A stretch of 64,000 nucleotides of DNA from Perkinsus marinus ATCC 50983. Its lineage: Eukaryota > Perkinsozoa > Perkinsida > Perkinsidae. The DNA is taken from positions 73,414-137,413 of the forward strand of contig NW_003216689.1 in assembly GCF_000006405.1 (NCBI RefSeq). Reading direction: 5' to 3'. Each line of letters opens with the position of its first letter. The first letter of the stretch is position 1. Below are positions 45,423-56,351 of the stretch, piece after piece. The notes beneath the pieces were generated by a model. That model ran no database searches, was not told where the DNA came from, and saw nothing but the letters and a program-made list of their open reading frames with translations. The position numbers and the translations under genes were made by a program.

Positions 45423-46994
45423 TCACTCAACAAGAAGAACTTTCATAACATTGACAGCTCCGGGTGTCTCCTCTCTCATACCATGAACAGCTACAACCTT
45501 CTCACCGACTCTAGCAAAGCCCATCTGTTTAGCATGCTCAAGAGCATTATGAATGATTCTATCCGAACCCTGGAAAGAGGGCACCTGTAGAGCTCTGACG
45601 CCCCGGACTATACTCAAAGACCTCATCGTCGATAAGGATGTGGACAAGGCGAGCACGGGTTGGGCCGGACGATACTTCGTCAATAGACGAGCGGTGGCAC
45701 CCGTTTCTGTTATAGCTATAATTAAACCACAGTTTGTCTCAGCCGCGAGGTCAACAGCAGCCGAGCAAACAGCTTCAGGCGTGCAGAGCCCAGAGGGGCT
45801 GTGATTCAGTACCCGAGTACGAATCCTCAAGAACAAGGCGTCGTAGTCAATAGCCTTCTCAGCCTCTTCACAGATACGACGCTGAATGGTAAGAGATTCA
45901 ACGGGGAACTTCCCACCAGCAGTTTCCCCAGAGAGCATAACGCCATCGGTACCATCGAGAACAGCGTTGGCAACATCACTGACCTCAGCACGAGTAGGTC
46001 TGGGGTTCTCGATCATGGACTCGAGCATCTGAGTGGCGGTGATGACGGGCTTGCCAGCGAGGTTGCAGCGAGCAGTCATCATCTTCTGAGCGAGGAAGAC
46101 CTTCTCAGGGGGCATCTCCATACCAAGATCACCACGAGCGATCATAATGGCATCGGAAGCCTCGAGGATATCATCGAAGTTCCTGAGACCCTCAGTACTC
46201 TCGATCTTGGAGATGATCTGAACGTTCCGACCACGACTTCCCAACATCTTCCGCAGTTCACGAATATCATCGCCATGCTGGACGAAGGAGACGGCAATGA
46301 AATCGATTCCGTTGGGAAGTCCCCAGTTGAGGATATCGTTGGCCTCCTTCTCACCAATGCAGGGAAGGTCAACCCTGACACCGGGGAGGTTCATGTTCTT
46401 ACGCTCACCGATGATAGCATGGTTCAAGACACGAGTCTTAACGCTATCCTCGTAGCATTCAACAACCTCCAGGTTAACCGTACCATCGGCCATAAGGATG
46501 ATGGAGCCGGGCTTGACGCTCTGAGGGAGCTTGGGGTAGGTGCAGGCAATCTTGTGAGCATCACCCTTGAAGGAGTAATCAGTAGTGAGGATCAAGTCCT
46601 GACCGGCCTCGAGCTCGACCTTACCACCAGCAGCAAAGAAACCCGAGCGGATCTCGGGTCCCTTGGTATCGAGCATGATGGATACATCGTCGTTTGGCCG
46701 CTCCCTGAGTGCATCCTTCAGATTCCTCAGAGTTCTACTATGAATCTCGAAATCACCATGAGAGAAGTTGAACCTCGCCACGTTCATACCCTGATCGATC
46801 ATCTTCACCAACGTATCAACATCCCAACATGATGGACCCATAGTGCATACAAGCTTGGTCTTCCTTTGAAAGGAGTCCTGCAAGCCACATCCCCAACTAG
46901 CGAGCTCAGCCATATCATCCGGCACAGCGATGTGGGCCTCACCAATCACACTGCAACCCATTACACGCCGACCTGTAAAACCATGATCTGGCAT
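45423..46994 (-). CDS. PYK: pyruvate kinase, copy 1
   Basis: Converts PEP and ADP to pyruvate and ATP in the cytosol. A single exon of 523 aa, starting MPDHGFTGRRVMGCSVIGEA. Active-site elements: [19 protein letters not shown] (Glu of GPEI predicts the K+-dependent class), ISKIESTEGLRNFDDI (catalytic Lys and metal-binding Glu), [10 protein letters not shown] (metal Asp), [10 protein letters not shown] and GVMLSGETAGG. Its core (about 45,908-46,852) is almost identical to copy 4, protein-identical over about 345 residues, while both ends differ. It is first of five tandem PK genes on -. A long antisense open frame on + is a by-product of codon bias. Confidence 0.97.
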   Translation of the reverse strand: MPDHGFTGRRVMGCSVIGEAHIAVPDDMAELASWGCGLQDSFQRKTKLVCTMGPSCWDVDTLVKMIDQGMNVARFNFSHGDFEIHSRTLRNLKDALRERPNDDVSIMLDTKGPEIRSGFFAAGGKVELEAGQDLILTTDYSFKGDAHKIACTYPKLPQSVKPGSIILMADGTVNLEVVECYEDSVKTRVLNHAIIGERKNMNLPGVRVDLPCIGEKEANDILNWGLPNGIDFIAVSFVQHGDDIRELRKMLGSRGRNVQIISKIESTEGLRNFDDILEASDAIMIARGDLGMEMPPEKVFLAQKMMTARCNLAGKPVITATQMLESMIENPRPTRAEVSDVANAVLDGTDGVMLSGETAGGKFPVESLTIQRRICEEAEKAIDYDALFLRIRTRVLNHSPSGLCTPEAVCSAAVDLAAETNCGLIIAITETGATARLLTKYRPAQPVLALSTSLSTMRSLSIVRGVRALQVPSFQGSDRIIHNALEHAKQMGFARVGEKVVAVHGMREETPGAVNVMKVLLVE

Positions 46995-47373
46995 CCTCTA
47001 TCAAACCAAAAAGCAATATAAACTACCACTCAACTCTTGTACACCACTACGAACTCCAACTATCGCATCCCACCTACTGCTCGAAACGAGATGGTTGTCT
47101 CCTAATTTGTGACGGTATTGTCCCCTCCACTGCTACGCCATCACTCGACTGTGATGCTAGCTCCTTAGGTGTGAACTCCAACACAATATATGAATGTATG
47201 CTTAAGAATCTCTATGGGCATAAGCCCGTGTTGATAACATCATCAATCTTTAGTCGGTACTCGTGAAATGGTTGTTCGTATCGGAACCGTACTAGTGACA
47301 TGATAGGTTATAATCGGATGAATCTATAGCTTGCAAAAGGTAATCGTGTAACAACAACTATCGTCTATACAGT
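46995..47373. other. PK1-PK2 spacer
   Basis: 379 bp, AT-rich. It should hold the PK1 promoter and PK2 3' UTR. No motif recognised. Confidence 0.4.
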
Positions 47374-48966
47374 CTAATCAACAGGAAGAACCTTGACCAG
47401 ATTTGTGGCACCAGCGGTCTCTTCCTTCATGCCATGGATAGCAACAACCTTATCGCCAGTCTTCAATAATCCCACCTCTTTACCATAGTTGATAGCACTC
47501 TGGATGATATGATCAGTACCTTGGAAGGAGGGGACCTTAAGGGAGATGACACCACGTACGGCACAAAGATGCCTAACAGTAGAGTCAGCGGCAGCAAGGG
47601 CCAGAATCTGTACACCAGGGCGGTACTTGGCGAGTAGACGAGCAGTGCTCCCAGTTTCGGTGAGAGAGATGATAAGCGAAGCTCTCACTTCCCCAGCAAG
47701 CTCGACTGCTGCTGAGCATACAGATTCGACGACCGAGAGGCCTTGGGGGGTGGCATTAAGGACCGCCTCGCGGATGCGGAGGAAGAGGGTCTCGTAATCA
47801 ATCACCGCCTCAGCCTCCTCGCAGATACGACGCTGAATGGTGATGGCATTGATAGGGAAACTACCACCAGCCGACTCTCCAGATAGCATCACACCATCGG
47901 TACCATCCAAGACAGCATTGGCGACATCACTGGCCTCAGCACGAGTGGGTCTAGGATTGGTGATCATGGACTCGAGCATCTGAGTGGCAGTGATGACGGG
48001 CTTGCCGATCAGGTTACAACGGGCCATCATCATCTTCTGAGCGAGGAAGACCTTCTCGGGTGGGATCTCCATACCAAGATCACCACGAGCGATCATGATA
48101 CCATCAGAGGCCGCCAGGATGTCATCAAAGTTTATGAGACCTTCTTCATTTTCGATCTTGGAGATCAGATGAACATTCCTCCCACGTTCGCCCATCAGCT
48201 TGCGAAGACCACGAATATCATCACCATGCTGGACGAAGGAGACGGCAATGAAATCGATTCCGTTAGGAAGTCCCCAGTTGAGGATATCGTTGGCCTCCTT
48301 CTCGCCAATGCAGGGAAGGTCCACCTTCACACCGGGGAGGTTCATGTTCTTACGTTCACCGATCGCAGCGTTATTCATGACACGGGTCTTCACACCATCC
48401 TCGTAGCACTCTAGGACCTTCAAGCTCACAGTACCATCGGCCATAAGGATAGTAGACCCCGGCTTGACACTTTGAGGGAGCTTAGGGTAGCTGCACGCAA
48501 TCTTATTGACGTCACCCTTGAAATTGTAATCAGTAGTGAGGATCAAGTCCTGACCAGCTTGGAGCTGCACCTTACCACCAGCAGCAAAGAAACCCGAACG
48601 GATCTCGGGTCCCTTGGTATCCAACAGAACCGCGACCTGCCTCCCCGGACGCTGCTTCAGAGCGGTTCTCAGGTTTTTCAGGGTGTTAGCATGAGTCTCG
48701 AAATCACCATGAGAGAAGTTGAACCTGGCTATGTTCAAGCCCTGATCGATCATCTTCACCAGAGTATCAACATCCCAACACGATGGGCCCATAGTGCATA
48801 TAAGCTTGGTCTTCCTGTAGAGGGAGTCTGCATCACTGCTTTCCCACGAGGAGATCTTGGACATATCATCGGATATAGCGATAGCTGCCTGACCCAGAAC
48901 GGCATATCCCTCCACCTTGCGGCCACTGAAGGCTTGATACGAATGAGACATTACGTTATAAGGCAA
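47374..48966 (-). CDS. PYK: pyruvate kinase, copy 2
   Basis: Single exon, 530 aa, start MPYNVMSHSYQAFSGRKVEG. It has all catalytic motifs ([79 protein letters not shown]). It is more diverged from copies 1, 3 and 4 than they are from each other: it uses [20 protein letters not shown] where they have [20 protein letters not shown], and in this it resembles copy 5. The N-terminus is about 8 residues longer, with a second in-frame Met at MSHSYQAF that aligns with other copies' starts, so the true start may be there. Confidence 0.96.
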   Translation of the reverse strand: MPYNVMSHSYQAFSGRKVEGYAVLGQAAIAISDDMSKISSWESSDADSLYRKTKLICTMGPSCWDVDTLVKMIDQGLNIARFNFSHGDFETHANTLKNLRTALKQRPGRQVAVLLDTKGPEIRSGFFAAGGKVQLQAGQDLILTTDYNFKGDVNKIACSYPKLPQSVKPGSTILMADGTVSLKVLECYEDGVKTRVMNNAAIGERKNMNLPGVKVDLPCIGEKEANDILNWGLPNGIDFIAVSFVQHGDDIRGLRKLMGERGRNVHLISKIENEEGLINFDDILAASDGIMIARGDLGMEIPPEKVFLAQKMMMARCNLIGKPVITATQMLESMITNPRPTRAEASDVANAVLDGTDGVMLSGESAGGSFPINAITIQRRICEEAEAVIDYETLFLRIREAVLNATPQGLSVVESVCSAAVELAGEVRASLIISLTETGSTARLLAKYRPGVQILALAAADSTVRHLCAVRGVISLKVPSFQGTDHIIQSAINYGKEVGLLKTGDKVVAIHGMKEETAGATNLVKVLPVD

Positions 48967-49733
48967 CGAGTAGACTGTACGGGACGCGCTGGACTAGTCG
49001 ATGCTCGCTAATCGTTGTGATCGACGACAGCGCAGATCGGCCCAAGCACGCCTGCACATAATCGAATCGTAGTGGGGCTTGCGCCATCACCTCAAGGGCC
49101 AGTTTCAGTCAGACGACCTGCGATCACTAATGGCCATTTCTTGACTCCAGTGGACATGCTCCTGCTCCGACCCAACTTGACCTGTCATTAGAGGCACGCC
49201 GAAAGAAATCGGTGGGTTCCGCCGTCATAGAGAGACCAGAATTTGCACGCATGCCCAGCGCGCGGGGCAGCTTTGCGGGCACGCGTCAGGTGCTCGCGAG
49301 TATGTATATGCCCTCCTCCCCGGGCAACTATCGATATTAACTACAGGGCAGCTACTGCTATTAGAACTGCTGATTTGACAATCCCGCCAACACTGACGGA
49401 CTCACTGCTTTAGTGATACGAATGAACTTCTCTAAACCCCGGGCCAGAATAGATGCTCCGGCTTAGCTTAAATGGGGCACTGCCCGATGTTCGGATTTTA
49501 CTCCCATGGAATAGACTATAGAGAAACATCACTACTGCATCTCGGGCTATACCTCAGGAACCACTCCAAAGAGGTAAGAACAACACAACAACAGAAGATC
49601 ATTGAACAACACAGCGGACTAACCGACTTGAATGAATTGGATGGCTCTTACGCCAGATACACCACGTTCAGTGACTATGACAGAGAATTAGTACACAAAG
49701 AAAACTCGTACGATGAACAGGAACGTTCAGTAT
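48967..49733. other. PK2-PK3 spacer
   Basis: 767 bp. A GC-rich patch with several GCGCG words lies at about 49250-49300. A + open frame at 49472-49789 has no motif. No gene assigned. Confidence 0.4.
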
Positions 49734-51302
49734 TTACTCAACATAAACAACTTCCATCATGTTGGTGGCACCAGCAGTGTTCTCCTTGATACCGTGAACG
49801 GCAACAACCTTATCACCAACCTTCACGAGACCAACAGACTTGGCGTACTCGAGGGCCTTGGCGATGACAGTCTCGGTATCCTGAAGGGACTCAACCTGGA
49901 AGGGGAGGATACCACGAGCGACAGCGGTGTGGGCAACAGCGTGCTTGTTATCGGTGACGCACAAGATCTGCTGACGAGGACGGTACTTGCCCAAAAGACG
50001 AGAAGTAGAACCAGTCTGGCTGAGGGCGAGAATAAGAGAGGCGTCGACCTCAGAGGCGAGAGCAACAGCGTTGGAGCAGATCGACTCGGCGACAGGAAGA
50101 CCTTCGGGGTGCTGGTTCATGACAGCCTCACGAATGCGGAGATAAAGGGAATCGTAGTCGATGACAGACTCGGCACTCTCGCAGATGCGGCGCTGGATCG
50201 AAATGGCGTTCACGGGGAACTTACCGTTGGCGGCCTCACCGGAGAGCATAACGCCATCGGTACCATCGAGAACAGCATCAGCAACATCACTGACCTCAGC
50301 ACGAGTAGGCCTGGGGTTCTCGATCATGGACTCGAGCATCTGAGTGGCGGTGATGACGGGCTTGCCAGCGAGGTTGCAGCGAGCAGTCATCATCTTCTGA
50401 GCGAGGAAGACCTTCTCAGGGGGCATCTCCATACCAAGATCACCACGAGCGATCATAATGGCATCGGAAGCCTCGAGGATATCATCGAAATTCCTGAGAC
50501 CCTCAGTGCTCTCGATCTTGGAGATGATCTGAACGTTCTTACCGGCCTCACCCATCAACTTACGGAGACCACGGATATCATCACCGTGCTGGACGAATGA
50601 AGCGGAGATGAAATCGATTCCATTGGGAAGTCCCCAGTTGAGGATATCGTTGGCCTCCTTCTCACCAATGCAGGGAAGGTCAACCCTGACACCGGGGAGG
50701 TTCATGTTCTTACGCTCACCGATGATAGCGTGGTTCAAGACACGAGTCTTAACGCTGTCCTCGTAGCATTCAACAACCTCCAGGTTAACCGTACCATCGG
50801 CCATAAGGATGATGGAGCCGGGCTTGACGCTCTGAGGGAGCTTGGGGTAGGTGCAGGCAATCTTGTGAGCATCACCCTTGAAGGAGTAATCAGTAGTGAG
50901 GATCAAGTCCTGACCGGCCTCGAGCTCGACCTTACCACCAGCAGCAAAGAAACCCGAACGGATCTCAGGTCCCTTGGTATCGAGCATGACAGCAACGTGC
51001 TTGCCGGGGCACTGCTTGAGAGCCTCCTTAAGGTTGGCAAGGCACTTACTGTGGCTCTCAAAGTCACCGTGGGAGAAGTTGAACCTAGCGATGTTGAGTC
51101 CCTGGTTAATCATCTTGACCAAAGTCTCGACATCCCAATCAGAGGGACCCATAGTGCAGGTAAGAGTGGTCTTACGAGTGAGGGGGTCACAGCTGGAACC
51201 ATCCCAGGCAGCAAGGTCAGCCATCTGATCGGTGATACAGACGGCGGCCTGACCGAGAACACTGTGGTTCTTCATAGAGCGTCCGCTGAAGCCGTGAGAC
51301 AT
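49734..51302 (-). CDS. PYK: pyruvate kinase, copy 3
   Basis: Single exon, 522 aa, start MSHGFSGRSMKNHSVLGQAA. Catalytic motifs are intact. The segment from GFFAAGGKVELEAGQDLIL to GLPNGIDFI, and that around [20 protein letters not shown] to the PRPTRAEVSD region, are nearly identical in DNA to copies 1 and 4. Between them lies a different stretch (SASFVQHGDDIRGLRKLMGE, AGKNVQII), giving a mosaic. Codon use is the most strongly biased of the five (C-ending codons in most positions), suggesting that this is the highly expressed copy. C-terminus is GIKENTAGATNMMEVVYVE. Confidence 0.97.
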   Translation of the reverse strand: MSHGFSGRSMKNHSVLGQAAVCITDQMADLAAWDGSSCDPLTRKTTLTCTMGPSDWDVETLVKMINQGLNIARFNFSHGDFESHSKCLANLKEALKQCPGKHVAVMLDTKGPEIRSGFFAAGGKVELEAGQDLILTTDYSFKGDAHKIACTYPKLPQSVKPGSIILMADGTVNLEVVECYEDSVKTRVLNHAIIGERKNMNLPGVRVDLPCIGEKEANDILNWGLPNGIDFISASFVQHGDDIRGLRKLMGEAGKNVQIISKIESTEGLRNFDDILEASDAIMIARGDLGMEMPPEKVFLAQKMMTARCNLAGKPVITATQMLESMIENPRPTRAEVSDVADAVLDGTDGVMLSGEAANGKFPVNAISIQRRICESAESVIDYDSLYLRIREAVMNQHPEGLPVAESICSNAVALASEVDASLILALSQTGSTSRLLGKYRPRQQILCVTDNKHAVAHTAVARGILPFQVESLQDTETVIAKALEYAKSVGLVKVGDKVVAVHGIKENTAGATNMMEVVYVE

Positions 51303-52315
51303 GTTGTATAGGAATATAATTCACTGAGAGAAAGCCATCCTCATCCACCAGACCTAAGTAAACCTTCCTGCTAAGCAATCATTATCCACTGACATTCCGG
51401 ATCTGTATATGAATCCACGTTCCGCTGTCGAAGAGTTTGAGTACGATTAGCTGAGCAGCCATGACCGTTCGGGGGACAACTCCACACAAAGCTCGGAGAG
51501 TACCCGACAGAGACCTCGCTCAAGTGCGCGAGATCATCCCACGAGGCAGATCATACCTGATGGGGCCATTAGAAAGTCTGAATCCTGTGATACTCGATGT
51601 GTTGTCATCACATAACTGTCACCTGACCATGGACCAACTACGGATTCACCAAACCTTGGCGTGTCACTTGTCACAAACCGTGCGTCATAGCTCTGACCTT
51701 CGAGCCAGGAGCTGATATCCACCACTGTTATATAGCATTCCAAGGACAATAATGTTAGCTTTTGTAGTGGTCAGAAGCGGTGACTGTCCCCAACCACCAC
51801 TGAACAATTAGATTTACATGGAACTTGACAGTGACTTTTTGCTCATGCGTGCAAATCCAATTCCTCACGTCTTGCACTGAACCCTTCTCACTTTGATACA
51901 CTGGCCAAAGCCTGTGTTATTCCTATCCAAGATCAGACATATCGGACACTCACCGTCATGACTACTCTGAACTCAAATGACATTCACATCAGCGAAATGG
52001 CTTCAGCATTTCTTGGCATCACCAATAGCAAAGAAGTTTCTAAGGCTGAAGATCAGGTAGATAGTGCAAGACATATCAGAACTGACGCGCGAACAGCGCT
52101 TAGTGAATGAACGCACTCAAACTAAGTTTACCAATAATGTATACTCCATAAGGGAAGGGGGAAAATTAGAAAAAGAATTGAGAATCCGGTCACTCTCATC
52201 ACGGTCAACAGCACTGATACTGACGACGTGGGATGATGGAAGTATCACCCACCAACGACTATTCAAAGGGCAGCAGCCAAGTAGACAATATTTACAACAG
52301 GAGTCGTTGATAATC
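51303..52315. other. PK3-PK4 spacer
   Basis: 1.0 kb without a secure gene. Open frames on either strand are under 90 codons and lack motifs. It holds the PK3 promoter. Confidence 0.4.
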
Positions 52316-53943
52316 TCACTCCACGACGAGAATCTTCACTTTCTTGCAAGCATCAGGACCAGAATCTCGCCTGCCATGGACGGCAACGACTTTATCGCCA
52401 ACTCTACACATTCCCATACACTTAGCGTGTGCAAGTGCATTGCGTAGTATATGATCAGATCCTTGGAATGAGGGTACTTGTAGAGGTATAACGCCTCTAC
52501 AAAGAGCAAGGTGCTTCACTGTTGACTCGAATTCAGAAAGGGCCAATATCTGTTGAGAAGGCCTGTACTTGGCCAGAAGGCGAGCAGTAGTACCGGTCTC
52601 AGTAAGAGCGACTATGAGGGATGCATCACATTCTATAGCAGCTTTCACAGCTGAGGTGCACACCGCCTCAGGATTGCAGAGACCCTCAGAGTGGGTACTC
52701 ATAACAGCTTGTCGAATACGACAATAAAGGGCATCATAATCGAGTGAATGCTCAGCGGCCTCACAGATAGAGCGCTGGAAGTGGACGGAACGGACTGGGA
52801 ACTTCCCACCAGCAGTCTCCCCAGAGAGCATGACACCATCGGTACCATCGAGAACAGCGTTGGCAACATCACTGACCTCAGCACGAGTAGGCCTGGGGTT
52901 CTCGATCATGGACTCGAGCATCTGAGTGGCGGTGATGACGGGCTTGCCAGCGAGGTTGCAGCGAGCAGTCATCATCTTCTGAGCGAGGAAGACCTTCTCA
53001 GGGGGCATCTCCATACCAAGATCACCACGAGCGATCATAATGGCATCGGAAGCCTCGAGGATATCATCGAAGTTCCTGAGACCCTCAGTGCTCTCGATCT
53101 TGGAGATGATCTGAACGTTCCGACCACGACTTCCCAACATCTTCCGCAGTTCACGAATATCATCGCCATGCTGGACGAAGGAGACGGCAATGAAATCGAT
53201 TCCGTTGGGAAGTCCCCAGTTGAGGATATCGTTGGCCTCCTTCTCACCAATGCAGGGAAGGTCAACCCTGACACCGGGGAGGTTCATGTTCTTACGCTCA
53301 CCGATGATAGCGTGGTTCAAGACACGAGTCTTAACGCTGTCCTCGTAGCATTCAACAACCTCCAGGTTAACCGTACCATCGGCCATAAGGATGATGGAGC
53401 CGGGCTTGACGCTCTGAGGGAGCTTGGGGTAGGTGCAGGCAATCTTGTGAGCATCGCCCTTGAAGGAGTAATCAGTAGTGAGGATCAAGTCCTGACCGGC
53501 CTCGAGCTCGACCTTACCACCAGCAGCAAAGAAACCCGAACGGATCTCGGGTCCCTTGGTATCGAGCATGATGGATACATCGTCGTTTGGCCGCTCCCTG
53601 AGTGCATCCTTCAGATTCCTCAGAGTTCTACTATGAATCTCGAAATCACCATGAGAGAAGTTGAACCTCGCCACGTTCATACCCTGATCGATCATCTTCA
53701 CCAACGTATCAACATCCCAACATGATGGACCCATAGTGCATACAAGCTTGGTCTTGCGAGTAAGATGGTCTGGAGAGTAGCAACTCTCAGTCCAAGCCGA
53801 CAATTCAGCCAAGTCCTCACCCAAGGCAACATGTGCTTGACCAAACACTTGCTTCCCTCGTATATAACGCCCAGTGAAACCGTGGTCAGCTACAGGAGTA
53901 GTAGCAGTAGGGAAGGAGCAACAACAACAGCAGCACCGTCCAT
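52316..53943 (-). CDS. PYK: pyruvate kinase, copy 4, with a 7-nt first exon
   Basis: The main exon (52316-53889) encodes a full PK, but its frame has no ATG at the start. Splicing ATGGACG (53937-53943) over a 47-nt GT-AG intron (53890-53936) gives MDADHGFTGRYIRGKQVFGQ, which aligns with MPDHGFTGRR of copy 1. The core from [15 protein letters not shown] to SGETAGGKFPV is identical in protein to copy 1; the C-terminal domain is divergent (HSLDYDALYCRIRQAVMSTH, ending GPDACKKVKILVVE). All catalytic residues are present. The mosaic of conserved core and free ends points to gene conversion. Confidence 0.95.
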
Positions 53944-54338
53944 TGTCAGAAGTCGTATCAAATGATTGAAACTCAATCTAAAACATAATATGGATAAGTC
54001 ACTATGTGGATATGAGTCCTTCAAAGTGACGACAAAACACACAAGATGCAACATGAGCCTAAGCAAGAGCCCATGGACTGGGATAGGATGGTTGCATCAG
54101 CAGCTTTCTATCCATGAGGGAATCGACGTGATAGCTACACCAACAACGCAACTCTTATTGATGATTAAATCATTAAAGCTTGCATTGAAGTTGGACCATC
54201 ATATGACAATAGATGAATAAGTTATCACGAACAACAACAGCAGGACAAGTTGTAACGACCGTACGTCATGAACTCACTTGCTGTTTTTATCACACAAAAA
54301 AGGGCACACTAGCTATAACGATGACAGTGAGTAGTAAA
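53944..54338. other. PK4-PK5 spacer
   Basis: About 395 bp, AT-rich, between the PK4 start and PK5 stop. No motif recognised. Confidence 0.4.
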
Positions 54339-56103
54339 TTAATCCACCTCGAGGACTTTCATCAGATTACTAGATCCACTGACCTCCTCTTTAACACCAT
54401 GTACTGCAACTATCTTGTCCCCAATCGAGCATAAACCCATCTGTTTGGCGTGCTCAAGGGCATTCCTTATCACATGATCTGTGCCCTGGAAGGAGGGCAC
54501 CTGTAAGGCTACTATCCCTCTATACAGCTGTAGATGCTTGATCGTAGACTCTGATGCTGACAAGGCCAGTATCGGCGGAGATGGACGGTATTTCGCCAGA
54601 AGTTTAGCCGTAGATCCCTGAACAACGAAGCACGACCATGACCACCACCCTGCCCATCATGATTACTGTTTCAGTGAGTGCCACGATAAGCTTGGCGTTG
54701 CATTCGATGCAAGCCTTTACTGCAGATGAACAAACCGCTTCTGGTATAGCCAGGCCCTGAATAGTGACACCTCAGACCAACTGGTGGTGACGATACCTAC
54801 CCCTTGATTCTGGTTCATAACAGTCTCGCGAATCCTCTGGAACAGGGTATCATAGTCTATACAGGTCTCTGCCTCCTCGCATATCCTCCTCATAATAGTC
54901 ACAGCTTGAACAGGGAATGCCCCTCCTGCCGACTCTCCAGATAGCATCACAGCATCAGTACCATCCAAGACAGCATTGGCGACATCACTAGCCTCAGCAC
55001 GAGTAGGCCTGGGGTTAGTGACCATGGACTCGAGCATCTGAGTGGCGGTGATGACGGGCTTGCCCAGGATATTGCATCGTCCAATCATCATCTTCTGAGC
55101 GAGGAAGACCTTCTCAGGTGGGATCTCCATACCAAGATCACCACGAGCGATCATGATACCATCCGAGGCCGCCAGGATGTCATCAAAGTGCTTCATACCA
55201 GACTCATTCTCGATTTTAGAGATGATCTTGATATGACGACCTCTAGGCCCTAGCAGTTTACGTAGACCTCTAACCTACGAAGACCAACGATAAACAGTAA
55301 AGAATTACCCGAGCTATTATTACATCATCACCATCCTGAACGAAGGATGCTGCAATGAAATTCACTCCTTGTGGTATACCAAAATTCAAAATATCATTCT
55401 TATCTTTTTCGCTGATACAAGGCAGGTCAACCTTAACTCCTGGCAAGTTCATATTCTTGCGTTCACCAATTGTAGCACTATTCATAACCCTAGTCCTAAC
55501 GCTGTCCTCAAGGCATTCGATAACCTCCAAACTAACAGTACCATCAGCCATAAGAATGGTAGAGCCAGGCTTGACACTCTGAGGTAGCTTAGCATAGCTG
55601 CAGGCGATCTTGCTAGAATCCCCCTTGTGATCATAGTCAGTAGTAAGGACAAGCTCCTGACCGGCCTCTAGCTTAACCTTACCGCCTGTCTCTTTGAAAA
55701 AACCAGTTCTAATTTCAGGACCCTTGGTATCGAGTAGAAGCGCAACATGCTTTCCAGGGCGTTGCTTCAATGCTTCTCGAATACGTTGCACGGTGGCACC
55801 ATGGGCTTCAAAATCGCCATGTGAAAAATTGAGTCTGAAAAAGAACAACCTCCATCACTACCATAAGCCTTGCTAATACTACCTCGCCACGTTCATACCC
55901 TGATCGATCATCTTCACCAGAGTATCAACATCCCAACATGATGGACCCATAGTGCACACAAGCTTGGTCTTCCTACCAAACGTATCATGTGCATTAGATA
56001 CCCACTTCGACAAAGCCGCCATATCATCCGACAAGACTATGGACGCCTGGCCATACACACAATGGTCTTTGATAAAGCGACCAGTATATCCGTGGGTCGA
56101 CAT
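54339..56103 (-). CDS. PYK: pyruvate kinase, copy 5, intron-containing
   Basis: Start ATG at 56103 ([20 protein letters not shown]). At least four introns: between NVAR and LNFSHG (about 55838-55883), after FVQDGDD (before [12 protein letters not shown]), after MNQNQG, and after LTETG. All are GT-AG or close to it. The product has [60 protein letters not shown], and ends [13 protein letters not shown] at 54339. Two changes stand out: FNFSHG becomes LNFSHG, and GFFAAGGK becomes GFFKETGGK. It is the most divergent paralogue and the only one with introns in the body. Probably functional, since catalytic residues remain, but the intron after LTETG starts TAATCATG or nearby, so that junction needs RNA evidence. 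Confidence 0.88.
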
Positions 56104-56351
56104 ATTCGAAGATTCACAAAACCTACTACAACTGAGGAAAAGATGGTCTAGCCAAAGAGACAATCCCAAACAAATGTGACCCTCTTAATGCGCAAAACTA
56201 TGGCGCACGCCCTGCTGATCGATTTATCACCACGGAGGCCCTTTGAACACCAACACATCGGTCAAGTCAGTCATCAAAGGTCCAAACATTATCACAATTG
56301 GCGCACCTAAAAAGCTCCTCATATTCCCGCAATAATGATGTGTTATATTAC

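Noticed and set aside
45801-46832. 343-codon open frame on + antisense to PK1, and similar ones at 48472, 49713 and 52748
   Set aside because: They mirror the PK coding sequence, recur wherever the core is conserved, and translate to no known family; codon bias of PK explains them.
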